A stretch of 64,000 bases of DNA. It comes from Desulfovibrionaceae bacterium. Its GTDB lineage: Bacteria; Desulfobacterota; Desulfovibrionia; Desulfovibrionales; Desulfovibrionaceae. The stretch covers positions 406,590-470,589 of the forward strand of contig JAHZEL010000008.1 of assembly GCA_019421865.1 (NCBI GenBank). The letters are read 5' to 3'. Positions within the stretch are counted from its first letter, which is position 1. The number at the start of each line of letters is the position of its first letter. The notes below the pieces were generated by a model. It did no database searches and had not been told where the DNA came from. It saw only the letters and a program-made list of their open reading frames with translations. Below, piece after piece: positions 8,998 through 16,350 of this stretch. Position numbers and translations under genes: made by a program.

Positions 8998-9111
8998 TCA
9001 GTCGTACCCAAAAGGACTCAAAATTTTCTTTCCGTCTCCAAGCTGAATAATCTTGTCGGAAGACTGTGTTTTTTTGATTTTTGCGCCTGTTACCTTGTTG
9101 ACACCACTCAT
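8998..9111 (-). pseudogene. N-terminal stub of a tyrosine integrase
   Basis: ATG at 9111 preceded by AAGGAG (7-base spacing) opens a 37-residue peptide: MSGVNKVTGAKIKKTQSSDK then IIQLGDGKKILSPFGYD, stop. The pattern T-x-x-K-I-K ... D-K-x-x-x-L-x-D-G is the start of the arm-binding domain (DUF4102) of P4-type tyrosine integrases (compare LTDTKIKAAKP-DKPYKLSDGGG). Everything after the first strand is lost. It begins about 190 bases beyond the 3' end of tRNA-Ser on the same strand, the standard position of an integrase gene next to its tRNA attachment site. Confidence 0.65.
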
Positions 9112-9234
9112 GAAATACTCCTTGTGGATGTATGAAGGAAAGTGCTCTGGTAGGCATGAATTCCATACACCCTTTCATACATCCCTGGATCGGATATGCA
9201 CAAGAATCAACTGAGACCAAGTGCGACTAACAGA

Positions 9235-9281
9235 ATTAAAAAAGTGAAGCCCTATAAGGCGTTAAATACCTTACAGGGCTT
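9235..9281 (-). terminator. Rho-independent terminator of tRNA-Ser
   Basis: On the minus strand, arms of 13 bases (complement of 9269-9281 and 9247-9259, one wobble) enclose a 9-base loop and are followed by CACTTTTTTAA. It lies 16 bases past the CCA end of the tRNA. Confidence 0.8.
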
Positions 9282-9296
9282 TCTGAGACTTTATTC

Positions 9297-9384
9297 TGGC
9301 GGAGGGAGAGGGATTTGAACCCCCGGAGGTGTGACCCTCAACGGTTTTCAAGACCGCCGCAATCAGCCGCTCTGCCATCCCTCC
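9297..9384 (-). tRNA. tRNA-Ser (anticodon TGA)
   Basis: 88-nt cloverleaf on the minus strand. Acceptor GGAGGGA (9384-9378) pairs with TCCCTCC (9307-9301), with discriminator G and encoded CCA at 9299-9297. The anticodon loop CTTGAAA gives TGA, the long variable arm is typical of serine tRNAs, and the T-loop reads GGTTCAAATCC. An integrase stub lies just beyond its 3' end. Confidence 0.97.
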
Positions 9385-9818
9385 TGCAAAAACGGCGCTG
9401 AAAATATACATGCGGGTAAGCCGTGCTGTCAAGACAAGTTCCAAGTTCAAGGTATACTCGCCTGAAAACGAAACTCACATCTGCAAGAATGGCACACGGA
9501 CACAGCGCCCATCGCTTGAGGAAAAATCTACCGCCCGAAAAACATCAGCTTCGGCGAGTAACTTTTCTCTCAATCCTTAAACTCGTGTATGAAGGCTCGC
9601 CGGATAAACATGCAGCTCCGACCTCGTACATCAGCCAAATAAAGGAAGACAGTCTCTTTCTATCAAAAAAAGCATTTCTCTGAAAAAAGACACTGACGCT
9701 TCCCATCCGCTGCAGGGAATCATGCCTGCTGTCAGAAGACTTCCAATTCTGCCGGAAATGCAGACAAATCCTTATAAGACAGATAAATCCGCATTCCGGC
9801 TTTCAGTTCAATATTCTT
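9385..9818. other. Intergenic, nothing recognised
   Basis: 434 bases between tRNA-Ser and the YbjQ-type gene. An 86-codon plus-strand frame (9423-9683) has no ribosome site or recognisable motif. The tRNA promoter must lie at the left edge. Confidence 0.5.
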
Positions 9819-10520
9819 TTACAGATAGGCAGGCATGTGGAAGTTTTCATCCTTAATAGGACTGAGTTCGGCATAGCTTTCCGACGTTCCAGCCACAATA
9901 GGCAGCTTCTGAGCCTTCACTCTGTGATATTCTGCGGAAAGTTCACGCATCTTGGCAAATTCCGGCATATTGACCACGCCATGTTCAAGAGCCGTCCCCA
10001 CGCAGGATACCAGCAGCATACCTGCGGCACCGCTCTTCACTTCCAGGCGGATGCCGGATATGACGTTCGCCCCCATTTCCAGAGCCTGCATCTTGGCCAC
10101 ATTGATGGCGCGGCGCTCGGCCATGCGGATTTTCTTGAGATACTCTTCCGATTCGCCGCCGAAAAAGTCCGTAAGCACATTGGAAATGCCCGTAAAGGCC
10201 CCCACGCCGATCACGGCATAGCCGGAAACGACTCCCTTCACGCCGCTGGTCCAAGTTTCGGGATGGGGCGTCGTGAACACCTCAATTTCCTGAAGCAGCC
10301 TGGCCTGATATTCCTTAAGTTCAGCCTTGAGATCTCCCAGACGTTCTTCCCGGGCAAGCGTCAGTTCCTTCACCTTGTCCATAGCGCAGGACATGCACAT
10401 GTTTTCAGCATCAATGTCAAAGCGTGCAAAATCGGCGATGCTCTCCGCGCACATATGGCGAATGCCGCCACGCTTGCTGAATTTTCTGCCACAGATCCGA
10501 CAATCCAGTTCCTGCTGCAT
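9819..10520 (-). CDS. YbjQ/UPF0145-type protein with N-terminal zinc-finger segment
   Basis: 233 residues. Residues 1-45 hold CRICGRKF ... HMC and CMSCAMDK, cysteine pairs that look like a zinc ribbon. A charged helical segment (about 45-85, rich in E, K, R, L) follows. Residues about 95-195 match the YbjQ/UPF0145 heavy-metal-binding-like fold (SGYAVIGVGAFTGISNVLTD, FFGGES, RAINVAKMQALEMGANVISG). Homologues normally have about 105 residues, so this is a fusion. No signal peptide or membrane span. It is monocistronic, and the molecular function of the family is not established. The ribosome site is weak (GGCGGGT). Confidence 0.75.
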   Translation of the reverse strand: MQQELDCRICGRKFSKRGGIRHMCAESIADFARFDIDAENMCMSCAMDKVKELTLAREERLGDLKAELKEYQARLLQEIEVFTTPHPETWTSGVKGVVSGYAVIGVGAFTGISNVLTDFFGGESEEYLKKIRMAERRAINVAKMQALEMGANVISGIRLEVKSGAAGMLLVSCVGTALEHGVVNMPEFAKMRELSAEYHRVKAQKLPIVAGTSESYAELSPIKDENFHMPAYL

Positions 10521-11042
10521 ACAGATACCCGCCTGTTACGTTTGTTCCGAAGAATCGAAGGAATTCCGGAACATTAATGAAAGAAAAAAGCGGCACACCG
10601 CCTTTTCGCAAGTATAGAAGGGGATCGTTCCGCTGACAAGAGGCGCTGATTTCCCCTCCTGAAGAAGGAAAAATCAGCGGTATTTTTCTGATTTTAATAA
10701 ATGAAAAAAATAACATACCTTTTTTACGCGCTGATTTTTTACTAAAAATACGGCTTCATTTCTACGGAAAAAACTTGAAAGTTTTATACATTTTCCATAG
10801 TTATGCCGAGAATTTTTCCGCATGCGGAATTTTTCCCCTCGCCGGGCGTCATGAAAGATGCGAAACGAAAGACGTTTTCACCGTTGCAAGCCGCCTCTTT
10901 TTAAACTAATATAACAAAGTTCACTGGAACCGTCGTCGTAATAAGAAGGAATTTCAAGCGGTTCCGACATGCCTCCCTTCCGGCCCGGCCGGAAGATGCG
11001 CACTGTCCTTTTTTATCACCTCAACCAGCACGAGGCATAGGG
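10521..11042. other. Intergenic region upstream of qrcABCD
   Basis: About 520 bases between divergent genes, with A/T-rich patches (10680-10800) that probably hold both promoters. I see no sigma-54 GG-N10-GC element with good boxes, no riboswitch-like structure and no credible ORF. Confidence 0.5.
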
Positions 11043-11678
11043 ATGGAGGAGAGGAACAACACAACCACACCGGCAACCGCGGCTAAAAAATGCTGCTGTG
11101 GCTGGGGCGCGTTTGTCGTGGGGCTGGTCGTGGCCCTTATTCTGGGATGGTGGGTTCTGCCCAACCTTATGAAGGAAACCAAAAGGCAGCCCATAGCCTT
11201 CAGCCATGTCGAACACGTACAGAAACAGGGCATGACCTGTGAGCAGTGCCATTTCGTACGTGCCGACGGCTCATTCAGCGGAGCGCCTACTACCGCCCAG
11301 TGTGCGGAGTGCCATTTCACGATTCTGGGCTCCAATCCTGAAGAGGCTCGCTTCGTCCGTGAGTACGTTCAGACCGGTCGCGAGATCAAGTCGGAATGGC
11401 TCATCTACCAGAAGCAGCCCGACAACGTGTTCTTCAGTCATGCTCTGCACTTCGGCCCTCTCGCCGAACTGCGCGGTCCGAAAGAAACGGCCGAGTTCTG
11501 CTCCAAGTGCCACCTCAATGTGGCTGAAACGGACATTCCTCCCGTCTACCGGGAAAACAGGCTTTCGGGTTACTCCGAAAATACCATGCTGATGTGGGGC
11601 TGCGAACGTTGCCATGCCGAACATATGGCCATGGGCAACACCAACGCCAGCAACGCCTGCTTCACCTGCCACAAGTAA
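11043..11678 (+). CDS. qrcA: Menaquinone reductase complex, multihaem cytochrome subunit QrcA
   Basis: 211 residues. One N-terminal membrane anchor (about 20-40: GWGAFVVGLVVALILGWWVL) places the rest in the periplasm. Five CXXCH sites are visible: CEQCH, CAECH, CSKCH, CERCH and the C-terminal CFTCH. QrcA is described in Desulfovibrio as a hexahaem cytochrome, so a sixth haem would need a non-CXXCH site. It receives electrons from periplasmic type I cytochrome c3 and passes them to the complex. First gene of qrcABCD, 18 bases before qrcB. Function is assigned from haem motifs and operon order. Confidence 0.9.
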   Translation: MEERNNTTTPATAAKKCCCGWGAFVVGLVVALILGWWVLPNLMKETKRQPIAFSHVEHVQKQGMTCEQCHFVRADGSFSGAPTTAQCAECHFTILGSNPEEARFVREYVQTGREIKSEWLIYQKQPDNVFFSHALHFGPLAELRGPKETAEFCSKCHLNVAETDIPPVYRENRLSGYSENTMLMWGCERCHAEHMAMGNTNASNACFTCHK

Positions 11679-11696
11679 GGCAAAAGCGAGGAAATC

Positions 11697-13769
11697 ATGG
11701 ATAGACGAGGATTTCTTAAATTTGCCGCCGGCGGGACCGTGGGCCTCGTGGCGTCTCCCATCATCTGGAACACTCTTTACGACGCTGTGTACTGGACACA
11801 GAACTGGGGCTGGCTTCCGCGCCTGAAGAAGGGCGCCAGCGAATACCTGCCCACGGTGAGCAAGCTGTGTCCTTCCGGTACCGGTTTTCTCGTGCGCACC
11901 GTGGCCGGAACGCCCGTGCGTACCATCGGTGACAAGAACAACCCTGTCACTCACGGCGCCATGACGGCGCTGGCCGCCGCCGAAGCCGAGCTTCGCGTCA
12001 GCCCCGCCCGCCTCAAGACGCCTCTTCGCCGCTCCTCCGACGGCGCGTATGTCGCCATCACCTGGAGTGAGGCCGAAGCCCTGCTCAAGGAAAAAATTAC
12101 GGCAGCCGGTTCCGCCGTGGCCGCCGTCTCCGGCGATCCCACCTCCAGCATCAACGAGGTGATTTCGTCCATTCTCAATCAGTGCGGCTCTTCCGACTTC
12201 TACTTCATGCCCGATGAAGAACAGCCTGCCGCTGCCGCATGGGAAGCCATGGGCGGTCAGGGCCGTCTCGGTTATGATCTGGAAAACAGCGACTGCATTC
12301 TTGCCGTCGGCGCTCCGGTTCTGGAAAGCTGGGGCGTGGTGGCGGCCAACCGCAGCGCGTTCAACCGCACTCACCCCGTGGCGGGCGAAGCCACGCAGAA
12401 GTTCATCTATGCCGGCGCCGTGCAGAACAACACCGCCGCCGGCGCCGATCTGTGGCTTCCCGTCAAGCCCGGCACGGAAATGACGCTTCTGCTCGGTGTG
12501 GCCAATCTGCTCATCAAGGCCGGCAAGGCCAACTTTGCCGCCGGACTGCAGAACTTCGCCTCGTTCGTTGCCGCCTATACGCCTGAAAAGGTTTCCGGCA
12601 TCACCGGCGTGCCTGCGGCGCGCCTTGAAGAAGCCGCCAAGGCTCTGGTGTCTGCCAAGAAACCTCTGGTCATTGCCGGTTCCGCTCTTGGTTCCGGCGG
12701 CTTTGCCGGTCCCGTCATGGCGGCCATTGCCGTCAACATGCTGCTCGGCAGCGTGAACAGGGAAGGCGGACTTGTGGATATGCCCTTCCCGGTGTCCGTG
12801 GTGTCGAACGCCACCGAATACCGCGAAACCATCCGCAAGCGCTTTGTGGACTATACGCAGTCCGTGGCTTCCGGCAAAACCAAGGCTCCCGCATTCATGC
12901 TCGTCTATGCCGCCAACCCGCTCTACGCCCTTCCCGCCGATTCCGGTATGAAGGAAACGCTTGCGAAGTCCGGTTTCTCCGTGGCCGTCGCAAGCTTCAT
13001 GAGCGAAACCTGCGCCGCCTGCGATCTGGTTCTGCCTGCGGCTCTCGGCATGGAAGCCTTCGACGACGTGCAGACGCCCTACGGTTCCGGCCGCGTGACC
13101 TACGCTCTGGCCCGACCCGTAGCCAAGCCCTTTGCCGATGCGCGCAGCGCCGGCGAGCTGTTCATTGCTCTGGCTCAGGAACTCAAGTTCGACACCGGCG
13201 TCAAGGATATGCCTGATCTTCTGTACAAGCATGCCTACGCTCTCGGTGCTCCGTTCCGTTCCATGCTGGAAGAAGGCAATGTGCATACCGCCACCGTGTC
13301 CCTGCCCGCCTCTCCGCTCTTCTACAACTGGGAAGCCATCCGTGCGGCCGCATCCGCCAAGGCCGTGGAAGGCGATCTGCAGGTCGCTCCCGTGGTCGTG
13401 CTCGGCATGGGAACGGCTCAGACGGCCATTCCGCCCTTCGCCACCAAGGTGGTGACGGACTACCAGCTCAAGGGCAAGTACAGCGTGGCGCAGATGAACG
13501 GCGCCACTGCCGCAAAACTGAAGGTACAGGCCGGTGATCTTATCAGAATCATCGCCGGCAATAATGTGGAAATCACTGCGGTTACCGCCGTTTTCGAAGG
13601 TATCCTGCCCGATACCGTCTCCCTCGTCGCCGGACTCGGCCATACGGCCTTCGACGAATTCAGCAGGGGCAAGGGCGCGAACGTTCTGGCGCTGACCAGC
13701 GTGTCCAGAGAGCCCGGTACCGGCCTGCCGGTCTGGGGCCTTGCGGGCGTGAAGGCCGTAAAGGCATAG
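11697..13769 (+). CDS. qrcB: Menaquinone reductase, molybdopterin-oxidoreductase-like subunit QrcB
   Basis: 690 residues with a twin-arginine-like start (MDRRGFLKFAAGGTVGL) implying periplasmic location. The sequence follows the molybdopterin oxidoreductase fold (SDCILAVGAPVLESWGVVAA, EMTLLLGVANLLIKAGKANF, TPYGSGRVTY). The N-terminal cysteine cluster for [4Fe-4S] is reduced to one Cys (SKLCPSGTGF), in line with the published view that QrcB has lost the catalytic Mo cofactor and serves as an electron-transfer scaffold. Flanked by qrcA and qrcC at 18- and 10-base spacing, so co-transcribed. Confidence 0.93.
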   Translation: MDRRGFLKFAAGGTVGLVASPIIWNTLYDAVYWTQNWGWLPRLKKGASEYLPTVSKLCPSGTGFLVRTVAGTPVRTIGDKNNPVTHGAMTALAAAEAELRVSPARLKTPLRRSSDGAYVAITWSEAEALLKEKITAAGSAVAAVSGDPTSSINEVISSILNQCGSSDFYFMPDEEQPAAAAWEAMGGQGRLGYDLENSDCILAVGAPVLESWGVVAANRSAFNRTHPVAGEATQKFIYAGAVQNNTAAGADLWLPVKPGTEMTLLLGVANLLIKAGKANFAAGLQNFASFVAAYTPEKVSGITGVPAARLEEAAKALVSAKKPLVIAGSALGSGGFAGPVMAAIAVNMLLGSVNREGGLVDMPFPVSVVSNATEYRETIRKRFVDYTQSVASGKTKAPAFMLVYAANPLYALPADSGMKETLAKSGFSVAVASFMSETCAACDLVLPAALGMEAFDDVQTPYGSGRVTYALARPVAKPFADARSAGELFIALAQELKFDTGVKDMPDLLYKHAYALGAPFRSMLEEGNVHTATVSLPASPLFYNWEAIRAAASAKAVEGDLQVAPVVVLGMGTAQTAIPPFATKVVTDYQLKGKYSVAQMNGATAAKLKVQAGDLIRIIAGNNVEITAVTAVFEGILPDTVSLVAGLGHTAFDEFSRGKGANVLALTSVSREPGTGLPVWGLAGVKAVKA

Positions 13770-13779
13770 GGGGATCGTG

Positions 13780-14565
13780 ATGTCTTCTGAAGTCAAAGAA
13801 TTCAAGATAAAGTGGGGCATGGTCATCGATATCGACAAGTGCACGGGCTGCGGCGCGTGCATGGTGGCCTGTCAGGCGGAAAACAACGTGGCTCCTGCCG
13901 TGGACGGCAGCAACAAGCTCCGTTCCCTCAACTGGCTTACCGTGTTCCGTCTTTCCAACCACAAGCCTTTCCCGGATCACGAAGTGGCCTATCTGCCCCG
14001 GCCCTGCATGCAGTGCGGCAAGCCTTCCTGCGTGGCCGTGTGCCCCGTGGTGGCAACCGACAAGCGTGAGGAAGGCGGCATCGTCAGCCAGATTCCGCCC
14101 CGCTGCATCGGCTGCCGGTACTGCATGGCCTCGTGTCCTTACCATGCCCGCTACTTCAACTGGTACGATCCGAAGTGGCCCGGCGATCTGGCGCAGGCTC
14201 TGACTCCCGACGTTTCCGTGCGTATGCGCGGCGTGGTGGAAAAGTGCTCCTTCTGCCATCATCGTTTCATGAAGGCTCAGGAAGCTGCCGTAGCCAATGG
14301 TCAGGATCCCATGAACCTGCCCGACGGCGCGTACGTTACCGCCTGCACTGAAGCATGCCCCAACGGCGCCATCACCTTCGGCGATCTGAACAACCCGGCG
14401 CACAAGGTGCATGAACTCATCAAGAGTCCCTATGCTTTCCGTCTGCTGGAACGTCTGGGCACCGATCCTCAGGTGTACTACATCAGCAGACGCGAATGGG
14501 TGCGCCGCGAAGGCGACAACTATCTCGAACACGAAAAGACCGGCGAAGCCACAAAGCAGGGGTAG
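13780..14565 (+). CDS. qrcC: Menaquinone reductase, iron-sulfur subunit QrcC
   Basis: 261 residues from ATG 13780; an in-frame GTG at 13777 sits only two bases from the AGGGGGA ribosome site, so the ATG is preferred. Four ferredoxin-type cysteine groups: CTGCGACMVACQ (about 20-31), CMQCGKPSCVAVCP (about 76-89), CIGCRYCMASCP (about 109-120) and CSFCHHRF ... ACTEACPNGA. The layout matches the DmsB/NrfC/PsrB-type subunit with three or four cubane or [3Fe-4S] clusters. It has no signal peptide of its own and would be carried out with QrcB. It links QrcA/B to the membrane subunit QrcD. Confidence 0.93.
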   Translation: MSSEVKEFKIKWGMVIDIDKCTGCGACMVACQAENNVAPAVDGSNKLRSLNWLTVFRLSNHKPFPDHEVAYLPRPCMQCGKPSCVAVCPVVATDKREEGGIVSQIPPRCIGCRYCMASCPYHARYFNWYDPKWPGDLAQALTPDVSVRMRGVVEKCSFCHHRFMKAQEAAVANGQDPMNLPDGAYVTACTEACPNGAITFGDLNNPAHKVHELIKSPYAFRLLERLGTDPQVYYISRREWVRREGDNYLEHEKTGEATKQG

Positions 14566-14568
14566 GTT

Positions 14569-15816
14569 ATGGATTACAGCAAACCTGTTGATGCGGAGCT
14601 TTTCCCGGAAGGGTGCGAGCGCTGCTCTCTGACGAAATTCATGGGATGGATGTCCATTCTGGGCGTCGTCTTCCTCTGGGGACTCTATGCCGCCGTGCGC
14701 GTTCTCGGCTTCGGCCTCGGTGAAACCGGCATGGACGACTACTTCGGCTTCGGTCTCTGGATCACCTTCGACCTTGCCGTCATCGCCCTGGGCGCCGGCG
14801 CGTTCTTCACGGGCGCTCTGCGTTACATTCTCAACATCGATGAGCTCAAGAACATCGTGAACCTCGCCGCTGTCATCGGCTTTTTGTGCTACACCGGCGC
14901 CATGATGATTCTGGTTCTCGATATCGGCCAGCCCATCCGCTGCTGGTTCGGCTACTGGTACCCGAACGTTCACTCCATGCTCACGGAAGTTATCTTCTGT
15001 ATCACCTGCTACTGCATCGTGCTCATTCTTGAGTTCGTGCCGCTGGTGCTGGAAAACCGTCAGCTCATGAAGAGACCCTTCATCCATGCGCTGGCCCACA
15101 ACTTCCATGTGTACATGCCCATCTTCGCCGGTATCGGTGCGTTCCTGTCCACCTTCCATCAGGGCTCTCTCGGCGGTATGTACGGCGTGCTTTTCGGCCG
15201 TCCCTACCTGTTCCGCGAAGGCTTCTTCATCTGGCCCTGGACCTTCTTCCTGTTCGTGCTTTCCGCCGTGGCCTCCGGCCCCATGTTCACCGTGCTCGTC
15301 TGCACTCTCATGGAAAAGATGTCCGGCCGCAAGCTCGTCAGCTGGGAAGTGAAGCAGCTCATGGGCAAGGTCGGCGGCACCATGCTCATCGTGTACACCA
15401 TCTTCAAGTGCCTCGACAGCTGGTACTGGGCCACGGATCTGCTGGCCGGTCAGGGCCTCACCTTCGACCAGATGTTCCACGGCTGGATCTACGGCAAGTG
15501 GCTCTTCTGGATGGAACACGCCTTCCTGATCATCCCCATGGTCGTGCTGCTCATCAAGTCGCTGCGCGAAAAGCCCTGGATCTTCTATCTGATGCTCTTC
15601 CTCACCTGCACGAGCATCACCATCAACCGCTACGTGCTTACCGTTCAGGGTCTGGCCCAGCCCGTCATGCCCTTCGACAGCTGGTACAGCTACGTTCCCA
15701 ACTGGGCTGAATGGGCAAGCTGCTTCCTGGTGTTTGCCTATGCGGCCATGGTCCTTTCGCTGGCCTACCGCTATACGCCCATGTTCCCGCAGGAAGCGGA
15801 ACTGAACAAGAAGTAG
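14569..15816 (+). CDS. qrcD: Menaquinone reductase, membrane subunit QrcD (NrfD/PsrC family)
   Basis: 415 residues, about ten hydrophobic spans, starting three bases after qrcC (TAG, GTT, ATG). NrfD/PsrC-like: a short cytoplasmic N-terminus with CERCSLTKF, then spans such as MSILGVVFLWGLYAAVRV and a menaquinone-site region rich in His, Trp and Tyr (FHVYMPIFAGIGAFLSTFHQ, then GGMYGVLFGRPYLFREGFFI). It reduces menaquinone with electrons from the Fe-S subunit and contributes to proton motive force in sulfate reducers. Last gene of the operon; a strong terminator follows at 15838. Confidence 0.93.
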   Translation: MDYSKPVDAELFPEGCERCSLTKFMGWMSILGVVFLWGLYAAVRVLGFGLGETGMDDYFGFGLWITFDLAVIALGAGAFFTGALRYILNIDELKNIVNLAAVIGFLCYTGAMMILVLDIGQPIRCWFGYWYPNVHSMLTEVIFCITCYCIVLILEFVPLVLENRQLMKRPFIHALAHNFHVYMPIFAGIGAFLSTFHQGSLGGMYGVLFGRPYLFREGFFIWPWTFFLFVLSAVASGPMFTVLVCTLMEKMSGRKLVSWEVKQLMGKVGGTMLIVYTIFKCLDSWYWATDLLAGQGLTFDQMFHGWIYGKWLFWMEHAFLIIPMVVLLIKSLREKPWIFYLMLFLTCTSITINRYVLTVQGLAQPVMPFDSWYSYVPNWAEWASCFLVFAYAAMVLSLAYRYTPMFPQEAELNKK

Positions 15817-15837
15817 TCGGGTAACTCCGTCATCTTC

Positions 15838-15870
15838 AAGCGGCCTTTCTTCGGAAAGGCCGCTTTTTTA
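15838..15870 (+). terminator. Terminator of qrcABCD
   Basis: AAGCGGCCTTTC and GAAAGGCCGCTT arms around a TTCG tetraloop, followed directly by a T-run; textbook intrinsic terminator 20 bases past the qrcD stop. Confidence 0.95.
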
Positions 15871-16350
15871 TTGGCGTCTCATGCCTTCCCCGGCTCAGTC
15901 CACCAAACAAAAACTTTCCCTATTCTTCTTCACCTCCGAGACTTCCATACCGGAGGGGCAGTCCTCAGTTCCCTTTTCCCAGCAAACTGATCTTGCAATC
16001 ACACAGTCTCGTCATCATTGCGCCTCCTCGACGGACAGATCCTTTGTCGTTCTCACGAAGAAGACAGCCATACTCGGTCTTCATCACCAAATGAACCAGG
16101 CCTCTTTCCGCTCGTCCCCCTCTCGCTGACGACCTCCCACGCCTCACTGATGCGCCTCCCGCAGAATACCCTTCCCTCATGCCTTTTCCGCATGACAAAA
16201 GCCTCTAACAGCCAGCGCGGCCAAGCCAGCCTCCTCATGGAGACAGCCCTCGCTGCAAGCAGGCGCGCTCCGAACGCAGCCTCCCCTGCCCCTATGGAAC
16301 TTGTCTGTTCCGAACGGGCGTTCTATACAGGGGAAGAAGGAGTTTCAGCC
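15871..16350. other. Leader region before the UvrA-like gene
   Basis: 480 bases. The UvrA-like frame is open upstream to 16018, but the upstream segment is Ser/Pro/Arg-rich shadow sequence with no domain, and the ribosome site is at 16338. No other feature seen. Confidence 0.5.

Noticed and set aside
9297..9384. Search for a second copy of the tRNA-Ser 3' end as distal attachment site
   Set aside because: By eye I found no convincing 15-base or longer copy within the window, so no attachment pair is reported.
11271..15519. Minus-strand open frames of 863 and 619 codons across the qrc operon
   Set aside because: Antisense to genes with unmistakable haem and Fe-S motifs; the Gly/His/Arg-rich composition is typical of GC-rich shadow frames.
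16018..16350. N-terminal 111-codon extension of the UvrA-like protein
   Set aside because: The ribosome site AAGGAG before 16351 and the start of homology at VPRFIEIKGA place the start at 16351; the extension is unstructured shadow sequence.
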